Shown: piece after piece, positions 9,880 through 18,837 of the stretch
Position numbering within the stretch: position 1 is the stretch's first letter
Layout: each line of letters begins with the position of its first letter
Made by a program: the position numbers and the translations under genes
Notes under the pieces: model-generated
What the model saw: the letters and a program-made list of their open reading frames with translations, nothing else
What the model was told of the DNA's origin: nothing
The model's database searches: none
NCBI GenBank assembly: GCA_001179505.1
Contig: CDMY01000421.1
Span: forward strand, 50,357 to 80,207
Source of the DNA: Vitrella brassicaformis
Taxonomy: Eukaryota; Sar; Vitrellaceae
Length of the DNA: 29,851 bases
Reading direction: 5' to 3'

Positions 9880-11154
9880 ATGTTTTTAATTAACGTGAGC
9901 AGACTGCCCTGAGGGCAGCCGACACACTCACAGACAGAGACGAGCGCAGAGAGAGGGGCAGATCAATCAAATGAGATGCTTTTGTGTTGGTCTGGTCTGT
10001 GTTGGTCTCTCTTGTGGCTGATGATGATGATGATGTGTTGACCTGACCAGTGGTTCTGGGACGTGTTATCGTATCTTGGTCTGTCGCACAAGAGCGCCAA
10101 GATATTGTTTTTGGGTCTGGACAATGCGGGCAAGACGACCCTCCTGCACATGCTCAAGGACGACCGAATAGCCACTCACGTCCCCACCCTCCACCCACGT
10201 ACTGACTGCTCTTCCACACACACACGTGCACAACAGGCAGACAAGAAAGCGGCCCAGCCCAGAGGCGCCTCGGTGATCGATGCTGCTCTTTGCGTGTGTG
10301 TGTGTGTGTCGTGTGTGCAGACTCTGAGGAGCTGCTGATCGGCAAGATTCGGTTCAAGACTTTCGACCTCGGCGGACACGAGACAGGTGGGCAGGGCAGG
10401 CGGGCGGCACACACATGGCGGGCGGCATCTCCTCTTGTGTGATGCACATGTGTGGTGTGGCATGGTGTGGTATGTCAGCTCGTCGCATCTGGAAGGATTA
10501 CTTTGCGACGGTGGATGCGATAGTGTTCCTGGTGGACGCCACGGACCGCACACGATTCAACGAAGCAAGGGAGGAACTCAACGTACGCACCCCCTCGCAC
10601 GCAGCCACACTCCACAGACACACGGATGATGCCCTGCCTGATGGGTGGATTGGATGAGTGTGTGTCATGACATGGTTGTGTGGCATCCATCGGTTGGTCA
10701 GCAATTGCTGGAGTCTCAGGAGCTGTCAACAGTGCCGTTTGTGGTGCTGGGCAACAAGATCGACGTCCCCAGCGCCGCGAGCGAAGACGAGCTGCGACAG
10801 GCGCTCGGGCTCTACTCACACATGACTTATGGCAGAGACGTACGGGAGGGAGGGAGGGAAGAGGAGAAAGGAGAAAAGGGCGAAGGGAAAAGACAAACAT
10901 CACATCGGCATGATGCGTCTTGTCTTTTGTGTTGTGTTGTGTTGTGTTGTGTGCGCTAACAGAGGAAGGGTGACTCGGGAGTTCGGCCGGTGGAGCTCTT
11001 CATGTGCTCCGTCGTCAAGCGCATGGGATATGCTGACGGTATGTATGCAGGCAGACTGCTCGCTGACCCGCTGACCAGTGCAGTTCGTGTGTGTTTGCTC
11101 CGCGCATTTCGTGTGTGTGCAGCTTTCAGATGGCTGTCGCAATTTCTGAGCTGA
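9880..11154 (+). CDS. SAR1: small GTPase SAR1 (COPII coat assembly)
   Basis: A GTPase that recruits Sec23/24 and Sec13/31 to ER exit sites; 192 residues, the usual family length. Exons: 9880-9894, 10051-10198, 10321-10386, 10479-10582, 10702-10839, 10963-11038, 11123-11154. The first coding exon is only 15 nt (MFLIN), with a strong GCCACCATG context; with exon 2 it rebuilds the hydrophobic N-terminus typical of SAR1 (MFLINWFWD). G-box motifs: GLDNAGKTT (27-35), switch Thr51 in VPTLHP, DLGGH (70-74, with the conserved catalytic His74), NKID (129-132), and MCSVVKR near the C-terminus. Canonical HPTSEEL reads HPHSEEL here. There is no lipid-modification Gly2, as expected for SAR1 rather than ARF. 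It converges on the Sec66-like gene across a gapped region. Confidence 0.97.
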
Positions 11155-11356
11155 ATGTATGGAGCCCATCCACCCACCGTCCCGCCATCCCACCCACCCA
11201 CTCACTGTCTCAGACTGACCGACTCACCGAGCAATGAAGTCTCTGCCTGCCTGCCTGCCTGCCTGCCTGCATGGATGGATGGATGGATGGACGCTGCGAC
11301 CGGCTTGCCTGCGTGTTTGCTACACACCATACCACACACCACACAAACTGGAGGGA

Positions 11357-11656
11357 NNNNNNNNNNNNNNNNNNNNNNNNNNNNNNNNNNNNNNNNNNNN
11401 NNNNNNNNNNNNNNNNNNNNNNNNNNNNNNNNNNNNNNNNNNNNNNNNNNNNNNNNNNNNNNNNNNNNNNNNNNNNNNNNNNNNNNNNNNNNNNNNNNNN
11501 NNNNNNNNNNNNNNNNNNNNNNNNNNNNNNNNNNNNNNNNNNNNNNNNNNNNNNNNNNNNNNNNNNNNNNNNNNNNNNNNNNNNNNNNNNNNNNNNNNNN
11601 NNNNNNNNNNNNNNNNNNNNNNNNNNNNNNNNNNNNNNNNNNNNNNNNNNNNNNNN
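11357..11656. other. assembly gap (300 N)
   Basis: Exactly 300 N, a round size typical of an estimated or fixed-length scaffold gap. It is flanked on the left by CCTG/ATGG repeats and on the right by a long G-rich run. Confidence 0.99.
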
Positions 11657-11676
11657 GGGGGGGGAGGGGAGGGGGG
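11657..11676 (+). repeat. G-rich run at the gap edge, potential G-quadruplex
   Basis: Runs of 8, 4 and 6 G are separated by single A residues, which would allow a stacked G-quadruplex. Such a structure may explain why sequencing stopped here. Confidence 0.75.
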
Positions 11677-13322
11677 CTGTTTCTCATATGGCGGATGGAT
11701 GGATGGGTGGATGGATGGGATGGACCAAGAGGCAGGCAGACAGACAGGCAGGTGGCCAGACGGGCAGCTCTCTCCCTCTCTCCATCTGGTGTATTGCATC
11801 GTGTGTGGGGTCGTTGCGTTTTACCCCCTCTCCCTCTCTCTTTCAATGACGGTCTGTGTCGCCTTGCTGTGTTTTGTTTGCTGACCGTCCATTGTATGTT
11901 CGAGTTCCGAGCTACTGGCTAGCCCAGCTTGTGCAGTGCCTGGATGCCTCCGGGGGGAGGGAGGGAGGGGCAGCAACAGACACACAGGAGAGTGGGTGGA
12001 TGAGCAACGGCGCTATCTATCTGTGTGAGTTGTTGATGAGCATGGTGTTCCTCTGTTCCCTCTATAACATGTGGCCCGGGAACGTACGACGGCCGGCTCG
12101 TGAAAGGGTTTGGCTGTCGATCGTTCGTGGTGGCTGTGCGCATGGAGGGACAGAGGCCGGTGCGACCGACCGACCAAAAGAGAGGAAGGAAAGAAATACA
12201 AGACGCCTGCGTGTCTGTCTGCCTCCAATATGGTTGTCGTTGTCTGATGGCGTGATTACGGAGCTGTCCTGGTCGTCAACTCCGCTGCCCAGATCGACGG
12301 GCAGCGGGGTCGACGTGCGGTGGGGCGTCACACTCACGCCAGCACAGGCACACAATCGCGGAACTGACAAGTCAGTCAGAGCACTTCACGGATTCACTGC
12401 GTGTCGTCCTCGTCTGGTGGCCTACCCTCTCCCCGACTGTGATGGATGGATGGATGTGCCCCCTCTTTCACCTGCCTCCCCTGTCTGTTGGTCTGTCTCA
12501 TCCCATTCTCTTTGTCTTCCCCTCTGCTGTCTGTCTGTCTGTCTGGTGGGCTGGTCCTCGGGCGTTGGTTGCTCACTCGTGGTGGTGTGGTTGGTCCGTC
12601 CCTCTGTGCAGAAAATGGGACGGGATAAATTAGATAGATCTGACGAACGGCTGGGAGGGACGGGGGGAGGATAGGATGGGTCACGAGGGGGTGGCGGTAC
12701 TGACGTGTTGACCTATCTATCTCTATTCTCCTGATGGATGGATGGATGGACGGATGGGCAGTTTCTGGCTGTCCTGCCTGTCATTGTGCCGTCCTGTCTC
12801 CTTCCCTGATTGCCCCCGAGCCTGCCTCGTTCACTCACTCTCTCTGCAATTTTGTGTCTCTGTTGCACGCGTGTGTGTGTGGGTGGGTGAGAGAATGATT
12901 GCCCGATTGGTCGACTCGAAGATTGTTCATGATGCTCTGTGTGTGTGGTGTGTGTGACAGTATTATCCCCCTACGTGAGTATCCATGTGAAATGCCCGTG
13001 TGCTATCTTTCTCATACCAGCGGCCAGCCAAATCGCACACGGAACATTCTTCAAGTCCCTGTCGAATGCAATGCAGTCCCTCAGATGATGCATCGTTGAA
13101 AAACGCCACGATCAGCTAGCTGTCCATCCAGATCACGAAGGTGCGATTCAACTCAGCATGTAGCAAGGGGAGGAGGGAGGGACGGAGTGAAAGGGTAAGA
13201 GCCACGCCACGCCGCTCCCGCCCCGCCCCCCCCACTCAGCAAGCCATAGGTAGAACCTACCTAGCATGCATAAAACACGGCTGCCTGCCAGCCATCGATC
13301 GGTGCGCGCACCCACCCACCCA

Positions 13323-13340
13323 CACGTGCACGTGCACGTG
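13323..13340. repeat. self-complementary CACGTG tandem palindrome
   Basis: Three tandem CACGTG units form an 18-bp perfect palindrome about 120 bp beyond the stop of the Sec66-like gene. CACGTG is the core site of bHLH/bZIP factors in other eukaryotes. Use here is unknown. Confidence 0.7.
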
Positions 13341-13460
13341 TCCGTCGCGTCACATCCATCCCCAATCAATGCACAGCAAGACAGACAGACACAGATGGGG
13401 GAGCCGAGAGAGGGAAAGGGGAGAGCGGGGGAGGGAGGGAGGGAGGGAGGGAGAGGTCGT

Positions 13461-14872
13461 TCAGGACTCTTTCTTGCCGTTGGGTTTGGTCTTGCTGCTG
13501 TGGTTGCCTCCGCCGCCTGACTTGGGAGCCGCCTTTGCGGATGATGACTTGCTTGACGCCTGGCACTTGGCCTCCTCCTACAGTGGACACACAACCACAG
13601 CCATCACCGCAGCGATCAATAAATGGCTGTGTGGCGTGGATTGGGTTTATGTGGTGGCTGGGTGCGCACCCACTGCTGGGTGGCTTACCTCAGCCTTGAT
13701 GAGCGCTGCGGCTTTCTTCTCGGCGAGCCGCTGCTCCTTCTCAAGCTTCTGTTGCTTGATCTTCTCCTCATGCTTACAACACAACACACACACAAACGTC
13801 CGTCCACCCATCGCATCTCATCGGGTCAGTCATGTGTGGCCCTCGGTGTGCTGGACGTACCTCTTTTTGTTTCTTGAGTTTCTCAGCCTCCTTTTCCTTT
13901 TGTTTCTGGCGCTTCTCCACCTCCTTCTGCTGCGCCTCGCGCAGCAGATTGGCGCGCCACAACTGATACGCCTGCGGAAAGATTCGCTGACCTGCAGGGA
14001 CACAGGCCACACACAGAGGAACAGACAAAGGTATCCGGGTGGCTCGCTCTCTCTCCGTGTGTGTGTGTGTGTGTGTGTGACGTACCCCATCCGTCTTCGA
14101 GGCACTCGGCCTCCTTCTGGATGAAATTGATCTCGTCCACCAAATCTTTGTAGGCCTGAACAGCACACACACAGGAGAAGCGATGCATTCATGGCAATCC
14201 GTCCATCCCATCCCATCGATGCATCCATATCTTGGCACTAATAAATAAATTGCATGGCGCGTAGCGTAGCGTACCGCCCGAATGAGTTGCCAGTGGTGTT
14301 CCGAGATGAGTCGTCTTCTGTAGAGCGCCTCCTTGCCTGGGTAGTCCTTCTGTATCTCCTGGTACCTCGGCAGGTTGGCTATCGCGCGCTTCATCAGACC
14401 CGTGCGCATCAGACGCTTCTCCTCGGGAGATAACTGCCTGCACACCACACCAACGACAGACAGACACATAAACCCAAGCCAGCCGTCACAATCCTTTTCG
14501 ACGTGTCTGTGTGTCTTGTCTGTCTGTCTGTCTGTCTGTGCGGCTGACTCACCTGAGCCAGCTGGTTGTGAACTCGTCGGGTTCGTCTGTGTCTGAGAGC
14601 GTTTCGTCCTCCTCGCCGAACTCATTGATGGGCACCTCAGTGTACTCAGGGTTTTCCCTCTGAAACTTGCGCATGGCGTCTGTACGGATCTTGTCATAGT
14701 AGCGGATCTCGTTGCGCGGCACGGGGTAGCCCAGCCGCAGCTCAGCCTCCTGGAAGAAGCCCGTGGAGCTCTTCTGGCTCTTCCACTCCGACCACAGCAT
14801 GTAACCCGCCGCACCGCCCAGTATCACCAGACACACCACCACTATCAGCACGTCGATCACGAGGTCGAACAT
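13461..14872 (-). CDS. SEC66: Sec66/Sec71-like ER translocon subunit
   Basis: A likely subunit of the Sec62/63 complex for post-translational import into the ER; 294 residues. Exons in transcript order: 14872-14553, 14437-14275, 14155-14086, 13991-13861, 13772-13689, 13577-13461. One membrane segment lies near the N-terminus (about residues 5-26), followed by an acidic linker. The Sec66 core runs from LSPEEKRLMRTGLMKRA through SEHHWQLIRAAYKDLVDEI to AECLEDGWGQRIF, and matches in order the yeast Sec66 pattern (ALLNRG...YWKRFETEVKLIE...EAERLQPGW). The C-terminal third is a charged Glu/Lys/Gln coiled coil, then a Ser/Lys/Gly tail, longer than in yeast. The call rests on remembered family pattern, so an unnamed Sec66-like protein is the fallback. 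It is divergent with the ATP synthase gamma gene. Confidence 0.75.
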
Positions 14873-15199
14873 GACAGGCAGGCCACCTCAGCTCAGCTCA
14901 GCTCAGCTCGGCAGGGGCACGGCAAAGCGGCTTGAGCATCAGCATCTCAGCATCAGCAGAAACAGAACGAGTTCTCCCATGCGGTTTGGGGACTGGAAAT
15001 CGACAGGCAGCCGGGCCACAGAGAGGATTCCACTGCCTTTCGTGTACTCTCTGAGGATTGCAAGCTAAAGCTCGCGACAGAAGCGCTCACAGGCCAAATA
15101 GCCGTGAATGTGACGTTCTCTTCAGCAGCAGAAGGGCGAAAAAGGTAGCAGTGGCCGTTTGGCCCTCTGATCTTCTCTGATCTTCCGCGTGCGATTACA
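14873..15199. promoter_or_regulatory. divergent promoter region, SEC66-like (-) and ATP synthase gamma (+)
   Basis: The start codons are 327 bp apart. A CAGCT tandem repeat (14889-14909) lies 16 bp beyond the Sec66-like ATG and merges with a reverse-oriented copy of the shared motif (CTCAGCTCGGCAG, 14902-14914). A second copy, TTGCAAGCTAAAG, lies at 15058-15070, about 130 bp before the gamma-subunit start. No other gene is visible. Confidence 0.55.
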
Positions 15200-16999
15200 A
15201 TGCTTGCTCTATCAAGGCGCGTCACTGCTCTGCGCAGTGTGCTCAATGCGGCGCCTACCACGGCCGCATCACTGCAGCCCCACCTGCAGCAGCATCCGCA
15301 TCAGCAGCGGCCGGCCGACCATCAAGTGCGGCACTTTGCTGCGAGCGAGAAGGTCGTCAAGCAACGAATGAGATCTGTCAAGTCCATCCAGAAGGTATGC
15401 AAAGCGAAACAAAGCAAAACAAAGCGAAGCAGCGCGTGTTCCCACCTCTCTCTCTGACCTCTGCGTGGGTGCGGGCACCTCTCAGATAACCAAGGCAATG
15501 AAGATGGTTGCTGCGTCGAAGCTCAAGAACGACCAGAGGAGACTCGAGAACGGCATGCCCTTCGCACAGCCTGTCATGGTCAGTGCGGAGTGCGACACAC
15601 AGCCATACACAGCTCACGTGTACCTTCTCTTTCTGTGCAGACTTTGCTAAAGAAGTTGCCGCAGGACAGCGCGGCGCTGAAGCCGACGGGCAAGGAGGAC
15701 ACTCTAATGGTCGCACTCTCATCAGGTCGACCAGCGTGATCCACGCACACGTCATCACAAGGACACCAAAACTCATGTGGGGTGGGATGGGTCGGTGAAT
15801 GAATGTGCTGCAGACAAGGGTCTGTGCGGCGGTGTCAACTCATCCGTGGCCAAGCTCGCCAGAAACACAGTGAGTGAACCATACTTACACACACACACAC
15901 ACACACACTCTCTCTCTCTCTCTCTGCGTGCATATGCGTGTCTGTCTATCTGTCTGTCTGTCTTTGCTGTGTGTGTCAGACCCTCGAGAAGGAGGGAGAG
16001 GGCGGTGTGGTTCGCATATTCGGCGTGGGCGACAAGATACGAGCCGCACTCGAGCGGCTCTTCGCTGACCGGTAAGTCATTCGGTCAATCAATCGGTCAT
16101 CAACGCATGACAGCAGCATTGCATACCCGTGCGCGTGTGTGTGTAGGTTTGCACGTATGGTGAGTGAGGTGACGCGAAACCCCTGGAACTTCACTATGGC
16201 CTGCATCATCGCCACTAGAGTGCTCAAGGTATGTTGCAAAACAGGCAGGCAGGCCAGCAGGTGTGTCTGACGCCGTGTGTGTGTGTGTGTGGTGTGCAGA
16301 TGAACCCGACCAAGTGTCTGCTGCTGTTCAACCATTTCAAGTCGGTCATCAGCTACGAGACAACCGCCATGCCCCTGCTCACACCAGCCGACGCTGAGAA
16401 GGTCAGCCACACACCCTCACACGGAGACGCACACACGCACCCACGCGCAATGATCTCCAATGTGTGTCCTTTATCAGCTGGACAAGCGTGAGCTCGACAC
16501 ATACGAGTTTGAGCCGGAGACAAGGGAAATATGGCAGGTGAGTGACTGACACTGGTGGTAATGACTTGTCACTGACGTCATAATCACTTGTTTACGTGTG
16601 CCATAACGCTCTTCCTCTCCTCTCTGTCAGGACATCCATGAGTTTTACTTTGCGTGCACCCTCTACGGCTGCATGCTCGACAACATCGCATCCGAACAGG
16701 TAAGTAAACAGGGCAAGGGAAGGACGACTGCTGATCCATCCATCCATCCATGGGTTCCTGTGGCGCGTGTGTGTGTATCTGTAGTCTGCGCGCATGAGTG
16801 CGATGGACAACGCGTCCAAGAACGCCGGCGAGATGCTCGACAAACTCACACTCGCGTACAACAGAGCGAGACAGGTATCCCATACTCATACACGCCCACC
16901 CACCACACCCACACGGGTCTTCCTTTCCTGTGGCTCTCATCTCAGGCCAAGATCACGACCGAGCTGATTGAGATTATCTCTGGCGCAAGCGCACTGTGA
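15200..16999 (+). CDS. ATPG: mitochondrial ATP synthase F1 gamma subunit
   Basis: The central rotor shaft of the mitochondrial F1 ATPase, 325 residues. Eleven exons: 15200-15394, 15486-15578, 15641-15725, 15814-15869, 15980-16071, 16147-16228, 16300-16401, 16478-16537, 16631-16699, 16785-16874, 16946-16999. Residues 1 to about 48 form an Arg/Ala/Ser-rich presequence ending near RHFAAS. The first conserved helix follows ([23 protein letters not shown]), then [14 protein letters not shown], and the C-terminal helix with [15 protein letters not shown] and [12 protein letters not shown]. The gene symbol is generic. It converges on the unknown gene at 17585-18542. Confidence 0.97.
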
Positions 17000-17584
17000 A
17001 TGAGTCAGCGAGTGCGGCCGTGGTGTTGCGTGCCAGCTGCCATTTTTGGCCCCTTGTTCGTTCTGCTGGCCGCACGGTGTCTTTTCCCTTATTGGTGTCG
17101 TTGAGCGTACGTGTGTGTGTGTGTGTTGTCTGTCGTGTGTGGGTGTTGTCGCCTCTCTCTTCGCAAGAGTGGCTTGACGACACACACCCACACACCCACC
17201 CCACCGACCCAACGTCGATATGCATACCTACCTACATGCGGACATCGCTATTGAGTGAATGCTGCTTTGAGGGCGTGAATGGTCTGCTCCCGTCCCGCGG
17301 TCTGTCTGTCTGTCTGTCATCGACACACGCGCATGGGCGACACCCACAGCCACACAGTCGTTCGTTTCCTTCTGTATTGATTGCTGTCTTTGTACGAACA
17401 CGCTGACACTGTGGATGAACGGTCTACTGACTCAGGCATGCACACGCACCCACACACCCCAGACACTAATCGTCCATCCAGTCCATGCATCCATCCATCC
17501 ATTCAAAAACAGCAGCCATCCAGCCACTCACTCAGCCACCGCGTAACTGCGCTCTCCTGCATGCCATCCGTTCAGTTTGTTCAC
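17000..17584. other. 585-bp convergent spacer, no gene seen
   Basis: Separates the stops of the ATP synthase gamma gene and the next gene. It contains TG, CA, CTGT and CCAT repeats and must hold both 3' UTRs. I see no further exon or RNA gene. Confidence 0.6.
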
Positions 17585-18542
17585 TCACGCGCTGGCAATC
17601 TGGTCGACCCCCGTTGCGGCCACGGGGACGAATCCGTCCTCATCCACCCCCTCATCCTCCTGTTCCTGCTGCTGTGGCCCGTCCTTCATCTCAACCACTG
17701 TCATTTCCTCACCCAGCTGCTGGGGCGAGCAGCACGTGACGCAGAAGACGTTCTTGGGCGGCCGATTGGCTCGGGTTGTGTTGCCACCAGTGGGGGTGGT
17801 GAAGGTGAGTGCGCGTGTGAGCATGGTCCAGAGGATGGATGTGGAGCGGGTGGTGTCGCGCGAGGCCGTCGCCGGCTGACGCACCACCACGCCTTTGTTC
17901 TTCTCCAAAGCCTCGTCAACGTCCTCTACCTGAAACCACATCGAGACGCAGAAATACACACAGGGAAGGACGCAAGGCGGTGTCTCGTGTCACATGCCCA
18001 CGTACCTGCTCGAATGTGGCCTGAATCACCTCCTTCATGCCCGCGTCCTCAGCCGTCAACTCCCCCCTGATCGCATACACGGACCAGCAATGGACAGATC
18101 AGCAACCGACAAATCGAGAATGTCACCTGTCGATGCGCTCAGCGATGCTGGCCATCTTGGGCCCCTCCTTCCTCTCCCGCAGCTCCGTCTCCACCTCGTG
18201 TTTCTTCTGCCGGTAGATGTCCGAGTAGTCCTTTTGCACCAAAGCCTCGCTTGCCGTCAACACACCCTTGGCCATGGACCATCGGCCAAAGACGGGCGTC
18301 TCGTCGCCGGCCTTCTTCTTATCCTCGTCATCGACCTCGGGGCGCATGTGCAGCGGCAGCTCCATACGCAGGGGGTAGAACGACAGCCTGAAGGAAAGGA
18401 TGCATCACCAGGCACCATGCCGTGCGGCTGGTCATTGCAGAATGGACTCTCAGCAAGAGGTCTGGTCTTACGGGTAGCTGACGCGCTCCCCATTCCTGGA
18501 GGGCTTCTGTATGAAACTCTCGGTCTCCTGCACGCCTGCCAT
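17585..18542 (-). CDS. conserved-looking hypothetical protein, 245 residues
   Basis: I do not recognise this protein. Four exons join in phase: 18542-18472, 18387-18127, 18066-18006, 17929-17585. The N-terminus (NGERVSYPLSFYPLRMELPLHM) looks ordered. Residues about 50-140 are highly charged and probably helical (Lys/Glu/Arg-rich), without a membrane segment. The C-terminal half has a stretch ending in FCVTCC and then an acidic Gln/Glu/Asp tail. No signal peptide or zinc-finger spacing is clear. Support for the gene comes from four consistent GT-AG introns and non-repetitive codon content set against repeat-rich introns. Its head-to-head position with the NEK kinase gives no firm functional clue. 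Confidence 0.65.
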
Positions 18543-18837
18543 CCTCCTCTGAACCAAAAACACCAACTGTCGCCAGGCCCCCAGGATCGCGAGACTGCGA
18601 GCTAAGCCTCAGTCTGCCTGCTCTTTTATCAGCACAAACGTCACCATCGAGGCCGTATCTTCGTGTTATTGTTGTCCGCTTATGGCAACGAATCGGCGCC
18701 GGCAATCCCGCAACAGAGCGGCCAGTGGCACTCAACGGAAGCAGTTTCAAGACACTCAATTGGAAGCCCACTGACGCATCCGGCATCATAACGAGTGTCC
18801 CTGAAGCCCTTAAAGTTTGAGTTCTCTTGGTGGTTCA
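18543..18837. promoter_or_regulatory. divergent promoter region, unknown gene (-) and NEK kinase (+)
   Basis: The spacer of 295 bp between start codons carries one clean copy of the shared motif, CTGCGAGCTAAG (18595-18606), about 53 bp from the start of the minus-strand gene. There are fewer microsatellites here than in convergent spacers. Confidence 0.55.

Larger units (their letters stand above)
11155..13460. other. 2.3-kb convergent intergenic region with assembly gap
   Basis: Lies between the stops of SAR1 and the Sec66-like gene. It holds CCTG and ATGG repeats (about 11243-11291), the N gap, a G-rich gap edge, further ATGG, CTGT and GGGA tracts, and a CACGTG palindrome at 13323-13340. 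A + strand frame is open from 11856 to 12674 (272 codons), and a - strand frame within 12062-12370 has less repetitive codon content. Neither shows a known domain or a convincing splice chain, so I do not call a gene. Confidence 0.55.

Noticed and set aside
11885-11935. tRNA-like TTCGAGTTCC segment
   Set aside because: No matching acceptor stem, D-arm or anticodon arm could be built around it.
11856-12674. 272-codon open frame on the + strand
   Set aside because: The translation is dominated by microsatellite-derived strings and has no domain, and it competes with an equally plausible minus-strand frame. A long open frame alone is weak evidence in this GC-rich DNA.
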